NCBI GenBank assembly: GCA_934541205.1
Contig: CAKTDK010000027.1
Coordinates: forward strand, 1 to 16,348
Direction of reading: 5' to 3'
Length of the DNA stretch: 16,348 nucleotides
Source of the DNA: an uncultured Eubacteriales bacterium
GTDB taxonomy: Bacteria; Bacillota; Clostridia; Oscillospirales; RGIG7773
How positions within the stretch are numbered: position 1 is the stretch's first letter; each line of letters begins with the position of its first letter. Shown in pieces: positions 7,039 to 14,500 of the stretch. The position numbers and the translations under genes are program-made. The notes beneath the pieces were generated by a model. It searched no databases. It had not been told where the DNA came from and saw only the letters and a list, made by a program, of their open reading frames with translations.

Positions 7039-7929
7039 TTATATTTTATTATCAGAAATGCCTTTTAAGTATTGCTTTGAAAACTCAATAAATGCAGCAG
7101 TTGCGGCAGAAAAAATTTGTTCTTTTTTCCACGCCAGTGCAGTGTCAATTTTGAGAGCGGGTTTAAGAGGTATAAACCGTAATCCATCATAGTTACAATT
7201 CAATTTGATACCGATTATCGCACCTATATTGCTTTGAGCCATCATTACTTCGTTATATAGCAAATTACCTTTTGCAATAATATCAATTTGTGAAGCATAT
7301 TCACCAAACCATTTACCGATATTGCTTTCCGCAAAATCGCCCAAAGGCATGATAAGCGGAATACCAACCAAATCCTGCGGTGAGATAAATTCTTTATTGA
7401 TAAGTGGGGAATCCTCATGCACCAAAGCGCCCCATTTCTCTTTAACCGGCATACTGATAAATTCATATTTTCGTATGTCAATAGGCTCCGACATCAAGCC
7501 TATATCCAAAAGACCTCTTTCGATATGATCACGAATATTTCCGGCGTTTCCGCTGTAAAACTCATAGCGTACAAGCGGGTGCTTTTTGCGAAACTGGGCA
7601 ATGCAATCTGTTAAATAGCGGGTAGATAAAAATTCACCGCTTCCGATTGAGATAACACCTTCCAGATTTTCGTCTTTATGCAGAAAGTCCCGTTTTGTTT
7701 TATCTGCCAAAGATAAAATTTCCTGCGCTCTGCGTTTCAATATCATTCCGTCCTCGGTTAAAATGATATTGTGATTACTCCGCACAAACAGTTCCACGCC
7801 GAGTTCTTCTTCAAGCTGTGCAATTTGTCTTGACAATGTAGGCTGCGTCACATGAAGCTGTGCGGCCGCCTTTGTAAAATTTTCTTCTCGTGCTATCGCT
7901 AAAAAATAGTTTAATACCCGAAATTCCAT
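7039..7929 (-). CDS. LysR-family transcriptional regulator
   Basis: 296 residues from the ATG at 7929, chosen because GGAGGT precedes it and the LysR helix-turn-helix starts exactly here (MEFRVLNYFLAIAREENFTKAAAQLHVTQPTLSRQIAQLEEELG). The open frame continues 137 codons upstream but that part is not LysR-like. The substrate-binding half (about 90-290) has the usual GVISIGSGEF and DIGLMSEP segments. LysR regulators typically sense a small metabolite and act on a T-N11-A box. The gene reads in the same direction as the operon it precedes instead of divergently, and a terminator separates them. It may control the flavodoxin operon or itself. Confidence 0.93.
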   Translation of the reverse strand: MEFRVLNYFLAIAREENFTKAAAQLHVTQPTLSRQIAQLEEELGVELFVRSNHNIILTEDGMILKRRAQEILSLADKTKRDFLHKDENLEGVISIGSGEFLSTRYLTDCIAQFRKKHPLVRYEFYSGNAGNIRDHIERGLLDIGLMSEPIDIRKYEFISMPVKEKWGALVHEDSPLINKEFISPQDLVGIPLIMPLGDFAESNIGKWFGEYASQIDIIAKGNLLYNEVMMAQSNIGAIIGIKLNCNYDGLRFIPLKPALKIDTALAWKKEQIFSAATAAFIEFSKQYLKGISDNKI

Positions 7930-7948
7930 AGTTCTTACCTCCGAGAAA

Positions 7949-7977
7949 ACTATAGCAGAAACAAAAGAAGATTTCAA
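7949..7977 (-). promoter_or_regulatory. Promoter of the LysR gene
   Basis: TTGAAA (complement of 7972-7977), a 17-nt spacer and TATAGT (complement of 7949-7954), about 20 nt before the start codon. The GGAGGT ribosome site follows. Spacing is ideal for the housekeeping sigma factor. Confidence 0.65.
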
Positions 7978-7978
7978 C

Positions 7979-7997
7979 ATATCTAATTGCAAGATAT
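7979..7997. promoter_or_regulatory. Candidate LysR operator (palindrome with T-N11-A core)
   Basis: ATATCT and AGATAT form a perfect 6-bp inverted repeat around a 7-nt centre, containing a T-N11-A core typical of LysR boxes. It begins 2 nt upstream of the -35 element of the LysR promoter, a usual place for autoregulation. Assigned by position and symmetry only. Confidence 0.45.
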
Positions 7998-8039
7998 ACC
8001 CTATTAGAATAACTATGTAATCAAGCCATCTGCTGTGCA

Positions 8040-8340
8040 GGCGGCTTTTGTTTTTAACAGTCAAGTACCAACTGTCTGACTTTCCGCTTGAAACAAGGAA
8101 AAGATTAAGGGTTTCAGGGATTTTCCCTGACAAGTGCCTTTGTGGTATCGCAAAGGCGATGCTTGCTGGTATATCACATCGTGTTCCCGGTTCATTGGTA
8201 CTTGCACAATCCGAAAAGAAAAAATGCTGCAAAATACGAAAATCATCGCCCTGTAATATCTCTTTTTCGGGTAATACAGGTAGTTTTGAGGGGGAGAGGT
8301 ATGAAGAGGGGGAACAAGCGTCCCACACCACATCTCTCAT
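8040..8340. other. Non-coding block with nested inverted repeats (possible transfer-origin or structured RNA)
   Basis: I see no convincing gene here; frames are open on both strands but have no known domain or good start. CAAGTACCAA (8062-8071) and TTGGTACTTG (8195-8204) form a perfect 10-bp inverted repeat. Inside it lie TCAGGG-ATTTT-CCCTGA (8114-8130), GCCTTTG/CAAAGGC (8136-8142 with 8151-8157, flanked by CAAG/CTTG) and CTTG-AAA-CAAG (8088-8098 region). Outside, CCTGTA and TACAGG near 8250-8281 can pair. The density suggests an oriT-like region or a folded transcript of the mobile element remnant next to it. Confidence 0.4.
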
Positions 8341-8355
8341 TGCAAAAGGGTATGG

Positions 8356-8490
8356 TTATTCCTTGGTAGTGGATTTCTCTTTTTTGAAAGACCTGCCAAT
8401 GCCATAGTAAGCAGTATCAGCAATTTCTTGTACGGGCGTCCCCAATACAGAGTTACTGTTGATACGACGAATTTTATTCTTTGCTTTCAT
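8356..8490 (-). CDS. Small hypothetical protein, probable mobile-element gene
   Basis: 44 residues starting MKAKNKIRRINSNSVLGTPV and ending in a charged KKEKSTTKE tail. Start ATG at 8490 lies inside the last codons of the upstream small gene, a 17-nt overlap that suggests translational coupling. No domain recognised. Basic and soluble. The base composition is like the island, not the AT-rich host. Confidence 0.45.
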   Translation of the reverse strand: MKAKNKIRRINSNSVLGTPVQEIADTAYYGIGRSFKKEKSTTKE

Positions 8491-8808
8491 AGTCGAGCAG
8501 CAAGTCGTCAATGTCGAATAGAAATTCAATGATGAACCGCTTGATTGCGTCCGGGTAGGGTGCAAGTTCAAAAATTACAGACGGAATTTCAACAGCAATC
8601 AAATCGAATACTGCCAGAATTAAGTTGTAGGCTTCCAACACATTGCCCGTGGAATAAAGTGTTTCAAGGAAAGCCTTTATTTTTCGGACAGTATACAATG
8701 TGCCAGAAACTTCTCGCAATCCGTCCCAAAACCGAGCGGAGTATGCGCCGGATACATTGCTGATAAGTTCGATTATGCGGGACTTAGGGTGTTGTTTTCG
8801 TTAGTCAT
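8474..8808 (-). pseudogene. Small hypothetical gene with an early frameshift, probable mobile-element gene
   Basis: An ATG at 8808 with an excellent GGAGGT site opens MTNENNTLSPA and meets a TAA after 11 codons. Shifting frame at the CCCGCATAATCG stretch (about 8770-8781) gives IIELISNVSGAYSARFWDGL REVSGTLYTVRKIKAF..., which runs openly to the TAA at 8474. The 335-nt span is one base short of whole codons, consistent with loss of one base and an intact product of about 111 residues. The sequence is acidic and amphipathic toward the end (FIIEFLFDIDDLLLDYESKE). I do not recognise a domain; it resembles the short accessory ORFs of clostridial conjugative elements. Confidence 0.5.
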
Positions 8809-8830
8809 TTATTTTACCTCCAAATATTAT

Positions 8831-8870
8831 GGTTATGTATCGCCCCATATTTGGTTGTATCGCCTTATAT
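8831..8870. repeat. Two tandem 20-bp direct repeats upstream of the small ORF pair
   Basis: 8831-8850 and 8851-8870 share TGTATCGCC..ATAT at the same register (14 of the last 16 bases equal). They lie just upstream of the ribosome site of the frameshifted small gene on the minus strand, where a regulator could bind. No clear -35/-10 pair could be assigned. Confidence 0.5.
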
Positions 8871-8884
8871 CCCCTTACTCGTTT

Positions 8885-8983
8885 TGATAACATTTTTACA
8901 ACAATTCGGCTGTTTGTCACGGATTTGCCGCTTGCTTTCCTTACCTGTTTTATGGATGTGTTATCATAAAAGCTGTGATAACA
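8885..8983. repeat. Three TGATAACA sites, two forming a perfect palindrome
   Basis: TGATAACA occurs at 8885-8892 and 8976-8983, and its complement TGTTATCA at 8959-8966. The latter two make a perfect 8-bp inverted repeat with a 9-nt centre. They lie 100-200 bp from the tRNA-Ser fragment, the distance at which integrase or excisionase arm sites usually sit, but this role is inference. Confidence 0.4.
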
Positions 8984-8988
8984 ATGCC

Positions 8989-9024
8989 GAAAAATAATAA
9001 AACCGCAAGGATTTTACCCCTGCG
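8989..9024 (-). terminator. Rho-independent terminator
   Basis: On the minus strand CGCAGGG and CCTTGCG pair (7 bp with one G-U) around a 7-nt loop, followed by GTTTTATTATTTTT. No protein gene is immediately upstream on that strand, so it may serve a lost gene at the element end or stop transcription from the tRNA side. Confidence 0.6.
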
Positions 9025-9041
9025 ATTTCTAACATTCGGAT

Positions 9042-9084
9042 ATGGAAAACCCGCATAAACACTTGATTTATGAGGGTTTTCCAT
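9042..9084. repeat. 18-bp inverted repeat abutting the tRNA fragment
   Basis: 9042-9059 pairs with 9067-9084 with one mismatch around the loop CACTTGA. No T-run follows on either strand, so it is not a normal terminator. It touches the start of the tRNA-Ser 3' fragment, suggesting a structural part of the element end. Confidence 0.6.
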
Positions 9085-9109
9085 GGCGGAGAGGGTGGGA
9101 TTCGAACCC
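9083..9109 (-). other. tRNA-Ser 3'-end fragment, candidate attachment site
   Basis: 27 bases are identical to 9438-9464, the T-arm, acceptor and CCA end of the intact tRNA-Ser(UGA) gene nearby. The rest of the tRNA is absent; from 9110 the sequence is unrelated and AT-rich. Integrases of genomic islands often target tRNA 3' ends and leave exactly this kind of duplicate. It coincides with the composition change at 9110. Confidence 0.6.
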
Positions 9110-9290
9110 TTTGATTATTGCTTAAACATCTTTATTTTAAACCATTTTAAACTTTTCGTGTTGCTTTTTATGAAAAAAAGCATTAAAAAAGGTAACAAAC
9201 ATATAAAAAACGTAAAATAAAAATTACTTAAAAACATAGTAAAAAGGCTTAATACAACTGATTTTCCAGTAATATCAAGCCTTTCAGCTT
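9110..9290. other. AT-rich spacer
   Basis: No gene is visible. It holds the terminator of tRNA-Ser(GCU) at its right end and a repeated TTTAAA-type stretch (TTTTAAACCATTTTAAAC, 9133-9151 region). Composition is host-like. Confidence 0.5.
9226..9284 (-). terminator. Terminator after tRNA-Ser(GCU)
   Basis: AAAGGCTT (9243-9250) and AAGCCTTT (9277-9284) form a perfect 8-bp stem, with an inner ACTG/CAGT pair in the loop. On the minus strand it is followed by TTTTTACTATGTTTTT. It lies 7 nt after the CCA end of the tRNA. Confidence 0.7.
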
Positions 9291-9380
9291 TGGCGGAGAA
9301 GGAGGGATTTGAACCCTCGCGCCGCGTTAACGACCTATACCCTTAGCAGGGGCACCTCTTCACCACTTGAGTACTTCTCC
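9291..9380 (-). tRNA. tRNA-Ser (anticodon GCU)
   Basis: 90 nt including an encoded CCA. Acceptor stem GGAGAAG/CTTCTCC, discriminator G, long class II variable arm, T-loop GGTTCAAATCC, anticodon loop CTGCTAA giving GCU, which reads AGC/AGU codons. Confidence 0.93.
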
Positions 9381-9410
9381 GTTTTGGTGAAAATATTAAT
9401 AATATTTTTT

Positions 9411-9435
9411 ATGCCCCTGTACATTACAAGGGCAT
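9411..9435. other. Hairpin after tRNA-Ser(UGA)
   Basis: ATGCCC (9411-9416) pairs with GGGCAT (9430-9435), with an inner TGT/ACA pair. It lies just past the CCA end of tRNA-Ser(UGA) on the minus strand, but the following bases are A-rich, so it is not a canonical terminator; it may aid 3' processing. Confidence 0.35.
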
Positions 9436-9438
9436 ATA

Positions 9439-9527
9439 TGGCGGAGAGGGTGGGATTCGAACCCACGTGCCCTTGCGGACAAACGGTTTTCAAGACCGCC
9501 TCGTTATGACCACTTCGATACCTCTCC
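9439..9527 (-). tRNA. tRNA-Ser (anticodon UGA)
   Basis: 89 nt including an encoded CCA. Acceptor stem GGAGAGG/CCTCTCC, discriminator G, class II variable arm GTTTGTCCGCAAGGGCAC region, T-loop GGTTCGAATCC, anticodon loop CTTGAAA giving UGA, which reads UCA and related codons. Its 3' 26 bases are duplicated at 9084-9109. Confidence 0.95.
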
Positions 9528-9631
9528 GTATCAACGACTATGATAGTTTATCATAACAAGCCTTATTTTGTCAATATCTTTATATTATTATTTTTAATTT
9601 TTTATTAAAATATTACCTTATTAAATACATA

Positions 9632-9640
9632 TGATATAAT
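9632..9640 (+). promoter_or_regulatory. Extended -10 promoter of the sigma-factor operon
   Basis: TGATATAAT is a perfect extended -10 about 65 nt before the sigma-factor start. The -35 position holds only a weak TTACCT (9613-9618). It looks like a housekeeping promoter; no second, ECF-type GGAAC/CGTC-like promoter for autoregulation could be found. Confidence 0.5.
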
Positions 9641-9704
9641 TTTTTTATAGAATCTGTAATATTTTGCTTATTTTCATCACTAATATTCTGAAAGGGGGAT
9701 TTAA

Positions 9705-10196
9705 ATGTTTAAAATAGAAACCTTATATTATAAATATAAAGACGATATTTTTAAATATCTTGTAAGTCTGACAAATGATATGCAGTTATCAGAAGATTTA
9801 TTATCCGAAACCTTTTTATCTGCAATTAAATCCCTCTACACCTTCAAAAATAATTCTGATATAAAAACCTGGCTGTTTTCTGTTGCAAGACATAAATGGT
9901 ATGAATATCTAAGAAAAAAACATAATTACATATGCCTTGATACTCTTACAGAAATTTATATTTCAGAAAATCCTGAAGAAATTCTTATCAATAAATATAT
10001 TGCAGAAAAAATTTTAAAGCTTCTTGAAAAAGAATCTGAAAAAAACAGAGATATTTTATTAATGAGAATAAAAGGATATTCTTTTTATGAAATTTCACAA
10101 AAATATAATATATCCGAAAATTCCGCCAGAGTTATTGATTTCAGAACAAAAAAACGCATCAAAGAACTATTAAAAAAGGAGAATTATTATGAATAG
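9705..10196 (+). CDS. ECF-type RNA polymerase sigma factor
   Basis: 163 residues. Region 2 (about 5-70) shows YKDDIFKYLVSLTNDMQLSEDLLSE-type helices with DIKTWLFSVARHKWYEYLRKK, the -10 recognition end. Region 4 (about 105-158) has LLMRIKGYSFYEISQKYNIS, ENSARVIDFRTKKRIKELL, the -35-binding helix-turn-helix. No region 1.1 or 3. GGGGGAT ribosome site before the ATG. The stop overlaps the anti-sigma start by 8 nt. Likely held inactive at the membrane by that partner until an envelope signal arrives. Very Lys/Ile/Asn-rich, in line with AT-rich host DNA. Confidence 0.9.
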   Translation: MFKIETLYYKYKDDIFKYLVSLTNDMQLSEDLLSETFLSAIKSLYTFKNNSDIKTWLFSVARHKWYEYLRKKHNYICLDTLTEIYISENPEEILINKYIAEKILKLLEKESEKNRDILLMRIKGYSFYEISQKYNISENSARVIDFRTKKRIKELLKKENYYE

Positions 10197-10704
10197 TATT
10201 TCATGTGATGTTTGTCTTGATTTAATGCCTCTTGTAAAAGACGGTATTGCAAGTCAAGACAGTATAAATTTAGTAAAAGAACATATAGAAAACTGTGAGG
10301 AATGCAAAAATTATTATATCCAACAGCCTGAATTTAATGTAAACGATAAAAAAATTATAAAATCCATAAAAAAAAGCGTTTATATCTTTTCAATTATTAT
10401 TTTAGTTGCCGGATGTCTTTTAGGTTCTGCGATTACAAATGGAATAAACGTATTCTATAATTTTCTTATTATGCCCTCTTTAGGAGCTTTAAGCTATATA
10501 ATTTTAAAGAAAAAAAGTTTTTTTGTACCGCTTATCATATTTGTTGTATCTTTTTCATGGCTGACTTTAGAAGAATTTATCAAATATAAAATTTTTTCCC
10601 CGTCAGGAATCATTTATTCCGTATTTTATTTAATATTATCCTTTTTAGGAATAATTATAGCTATGCTTTTAAAATTTGCTTTCAGGAAGGAAACAAAACT
10701 ATGA
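10189..10704 (+). CDS. zf-HC2 anti-sigma factor, membrane-bound
   Basis: 171 residues. Cytosolic N-terminal zinc-binding anti-sigma domain with C6, C9, H32, C36 and C39 (H-x3-C-x2-C), the ZAS signature that grips the sigma factor. Four membrane helices follow (about 63-83, 87-105, 108-128, 141-165). There is no large extracytoplasmic sensor domain, so signal sensing may involve the membrane itself or the next gene product. The AAGGAG site lies within the end of the sigma gene. The stop overlaps the next start by ATGA. Confidence 0.88.
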   Translation: MNSISCDVCLDLMPLVKDGIASQDSINLVKEHIENCEECKNYYIQQPEFNVNDKKIIKSIKKSVYIFSIIILVAGCLLGSAITNGINVFYNFLIMPSLGALSYIILKKKSFFVPLIIFVVSFSWLTLEEFIKYKIFSPSGIIYSVFYLILSFLGIIIAMLLKFAFRKETKL

Positions 10705-11480
10705 AAAGAAAAGTTTTAAAAATTCTCTGCGCTGTTTTAGCCTTTATTCTAATAGGTTTCATACTTTATATTACCTTTTCTTTTACAGGAAATCCTTTAT
10801 CTAAAATTATTGTATCAAACGCTTCAAAAAATTATATTGAAAAAACATATCCTGATTTAGATCTTAAAAAAGATGTTCCCTTATATGATTTTAAATTTGG
10901 TAATTATATAGTTCATTGCCAATCAAAAACAAGTACTGACACAAACTTTTCAATTTATTTTTCCTGGGATGGAAAACTTATAAGCGATAATTATACTTCC
11001 TATGTAACAAGCGGTTTTAACACTTTGCAAAGAATAAACACCCTGTACCAAAAAGATATAGAATCAATTTTAAAATCAAATCTCAAATATGATTATGACT
11101 ATATATTAACTGAGCTTACTACAGCAGAAAATCTTCCTCTTGATTTTAAATACGATATACACAGCAACAAAACAAACTCTCATATATCAATATATCTTTA
11201 TTCAAATGAAAGAACATGGGATAATTTAGCTAAAATTCTTTTAGAAATTAATAATCTTATGAAAACAAACGATTTAAAAATAAAAACATATTCAATCGTG
11301 CTTCAAAATCCCCTTTCAAAACCCGATTCAACCTATGAAGGAAATGACAAATACGACTCCTTATCTTTATATGACTTTCCGTCGGAACTATTAACTTCTG
11401 ATAATCTTTCTAAAACTATGAAAGAATTTTATGATAAATGGATAATTGAAACGGAAAAAGCGAAAACTTATCTTGAATAA
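10701..11480 (+). CDS. YfjL-like membrane-anchored protein
   Basis: 259 residues. One N-terminal membrane helix (about 7-28) and then an outside domain. The opening of that domain (FTGNPLSKIIVSNASKNYIEKTYPD...FKFGNYIVHCQSKTSTDTNFSIYFSWDG) resembles YfjL-like proteins of Firmicutes, whose function is unknown. No catalytic motif seen. Third gene of the sigma/anti-sigma operon and coupled to it by an ATGA overlap, so it may sense or modulate the envelope signal, or be a target gene. Confidence 0.65.
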   Translation: MKRKVLKILCAVLAFILIGFILYITFSFTGNPLSKIIVSNASKNYIEKTYPDLDLKKDVPLYDFKFGNYIVHCQSKTSTDTNFSIYFSWDGKLISDNYTSYVTSGFNTLQRINTLYQKDIESILKSNLKYDYDYILTELTTAENLPLDFKYDIHSNKTNSHISIYLYSNERTWDNLAKILLEINNLMKTNDLKIKTYSIVLQNPLSKPDSTYEGNDKYDSLSLYDFPSELLTSDNLSKTMKEFYDKWIIETEKAKTYLE

Positions 11481-11508
11481 AATGCTTATAACATCAGCAC
11501 TTTTACAA

Positions 11509-11541
11509 AAAGGACAGTGAATTTAAAATTCACTGTCCTTT
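11509..11541. terminator. Bidirectional terminator between convergent genes
   Basis: AAAGGACAGTGAAT (11509-11522) pairs perfectly with ATTCACTGTCCTTT (11528-11541). A/T runs flank both sides, so it can stop both the sigma operon and the large minus-strand GDPD gene. Confidence 0.85.
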
Positions 11542-11549
11542 AAACTTAC

Positions 11550-14500
11550 TTATTTTTCAAGATTTAAAGCTCTTGCTATAGCGGTAATAATCTGACATCT
11601 TAAAACATCTTCATTTGGTTTTAATCCATCGTCTTTACCTGTTGCAATTCCGGTATAGATAACAAACTTAAATTCGTTTTCAAACCAGGTAAATCTTTCA
11701 ATATCTTCTTTATCTGCAAAAGAATCAAAATTAACTTCCTTATATCCTTCATCATCTGTTAAAGGCATTAAAGCTCTTGCAATCAGCGCAAAGAATTCAG
11801 CTCTTGTAATTTTATCCTTTCCTCTGTATACTAAACCGTTTTCTGTTTCCTCACCTTTAATAAATCCTAAAGTATAAGCGGCTTTTACATAATTGTCAGA
11901 CCACGCCTGGGTTTCATCTCTGTCAACAAAAGGCATTTTTTCATCGGCAAAAATATTTGCTTCGATACCAAGCATTCTCAAAATAAAGATAGCAGTTTCG
12001 TTTCTTGAAGCAGGATCATTTCCTCTTATTGTAGCAGTTCCTGCATTTTCATCAATATTGTCGCCTTTTAAAATTCCATAAGGATTTAAAGCATCAACAT
12101 ATTTTTTAAACCAGTCGCCTTCACTCATATCAGTAAATGAATACTGTTTTACAGGTTTTTTAACCATAACTGTATATGTTGAATTTTTGACTTTCACATA
12201 AACTTTAACAGTGCTTTCATTTACAGGGATATTATTTTCACAGGTAACTGTAAAGTATGGATCTGCATAAATCTGATAATCAGAAACATCATCAAACGCA
12301 AGTTCAATAGCGGAGGTTTCTTCGCTTACATTAACTTCAAGAGTTCTTTCTTCTGTTATTTCATCATTGATTTCAAAAGAAACTTCTTTTTCACCTGATT
12401 TTACAATAATAAACTGTTTTATAGGTCTTTTTATCGTAAGAGTATAAACCATATCTCCTGCTTTTATATAAACTACGGTTGTTCTCTTATTTAAATCAAT
12501 TTCACCTTCAATTGCAGTTGTACAATCTTTATCGGCATAAACTTTATATTCACCCATATTTTCACAGCTTATTTCAACCTTTGAAGTATCTTCGTTTACT
12601 TCCATTTCAAAGCTTGTTTCGCCGTTTGCTATCTCATAGGATACCTCTTCATTTTCACCTTTCAAAATTACAGAAGGATTTTTCAAAACTTCCTCTCCAA
12701 AATAAACCGTATAAGCATTTGAATAAGTATCATATCTATAAGAACCTAAAACATGAGTATGTTTGATAAAGGCAAGAGTATTTTTATTTTTAGTAAATAC
12801 TCCCTTATCAACGTCAATAACTCCGTCATCTAAAATAGGATACAGTTTACCGTTTGTAACAGCGCTCTTTATACCTATTTTAGTATTTCTTCTGTATTTA
12901 ACGGCAGTTGTCTGGTTTTCCGCAGTAGACATAACAAGAGTTGTTTCATCAGTTGCAAGTCTTTCATCATCAGCATATACATCTGTAGTATAAGTTTTTG
13001 CCCAATTTGAATAATCTGTTGTAAGACCGGACTGACCGTTTACAAACTGACTTCTCAGAAGATTTTCGTCTCTATAAGTCCATGAGTAAATAGGAACGCC
13101 TCTGTAATTTGCATTTCTTATATAAGCAAGTGAATATGTATTGTATGCCCCGTCAGGAATACAATTATATGTTCTTGTAACGGTCAAAAGATTTTTCATA
13201 TTCGAAGCCATATTTTTATCATTGGTAGAACCGTTTAAATTAAGATCTGCGGATGCTGACCAAGGCATCTGAGCGTTTGTAAGTGCAATAAGGTCTCTGT
13301 AGAAAGAAATAAACACAAACTGATCTTTCATATCAAGTTCTTCAATTAATTCTTTCATAGCAGGAACTATATTCGGATCAGATGTTTTCAATTCACATAC
13401 GATTACGACATCTTTTCCTTTCATAGCCTCAAAATATTCTCTTGCAGTGGGAACATGCTCGTCAAGAACAGTAGAAGTTATATTTCCGTTTACAACTTGT
13501 CTGAATTTATAGCTTGTAATTTCATCAATAGTCATTGTAGCAGTATTTTTATTTCCCGTACAGTTTGTAGTTCTGTCCAAAGTATAATCATGATTTAGAA
13601 ATGCTACGCCGTCTTTTGAAAGATATACGTCTATTTCAACCATATCAGCACCGTTTTCAATAGCGGCAAGTCCTCCTGAAATTGAATTTTCAGGACACTG
13701 TGACGGAAGTCCTCTATGTCCTACAATAAAAGGAGTTTTGGTTATTATAGGAGTAGCTCCTCTGGTATTTGGAGCAATAGTTTCCATCATATTTATTATA
13801 TCAGCCCAATTTGAAGATATAATTCCGCTGCTTCCTGCAATAATCATATTCCAAAGAGAAGCTGCATCAGTATTTTCTGCTTCAACAAATACTGTCATAA
13901 ATCTTCTCTGCAAATATCTTATATTTTCCTTTGATGCAAGACTTTCCGGAAGAAGCGCAATTTTTGTATTAGCTTTGTTTGTTTCCTCCATAATTGTCTG
14001 CATAATTTCAGACTCATCAGTTACAGAAGAAAAATCCGCAGAAGTATAATCAACAATTCCTCTCATCATATTATATTCAGCATAAACTTTTCTCAACAAA
14101 TCGGTATTATCTGAAATAATAAATGTATCTCCTATGGAGTTTGTTTTCAAAATTTTTGCAAGTTTTAATGCTGTTTCCTCATCTTTAACAGAAAAGGCAG
14201 GCATTATTTTACCATTTAAAAATTCAAAAATTTCAACAATAGAAGCTATTGTTTCACCATTTTTATCAACTGCAACAACTTCTCCGCTTACAGTTTCCAT
14301 ATTAATAACGGCAGAAGCCGGTGTTTTTTCACCTGAAGCTATTTCAAAATCTTCTCTGCTGTTTATATATGCCAAAGTAGAAGGGTCTGTATTAATAGCT
14401 GTTTTCGGCATATAAACCTCAGAAAATCCTGTATTAGGAACTAAAGGAATATCATCCTGACCTTCAACTTCTATTTCTGAAACCTTTTGCCCTTCATTTA

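Larger units (their letters stand above)
150..9109. mobile_element. Probable acquired genomic island (ends approximate)
   Basis: Visible GC content is clearly higher here than in both flanks. The right limit coincides with the tRNA-Ser 3' fragment, and the left limit with the point where the cyclophilin-like gene loses its family resemblance. Small accessory ORFs, a palindromic block and repeats near the right end look like mobile-element remnants. No integrase, relaxase or second attachment copy is seen at the left, so the element is either incomplete or formed by several events. Confidence 0.4.

Noticed and set aside
7930..8340. In-frame 137-codon extension of the LysR gene
   Set aside because: The LysR fold begins exactly at the ATG at 7929 with a good ribosome site and promoter. 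The extension covers that promoter and the palindromic block and shows no domain.
9110..9437. A tiny mobile element between the two tRNA-Ser 3' copies
   Set aside because: The interval holds only a host-like spacer, tRNA-Ser(GCU) and its terminator, with no recombinase; a composition break at 9110 fits an island to the left better.
9309..9509. Plus-strand 66-codon open frame across the tRNA genes
   Set aside because: It is antisense to two clear tRNA-Ser genes; the VGFEPTCP-type peptide is a well-known artefact of translating tRNA 3' ends.
12479..14415. Several plus-strand open frames inside the GDPD gene
   Set aside because: Complement of low-complexity coding sequence; no ribosome sites and no domains.
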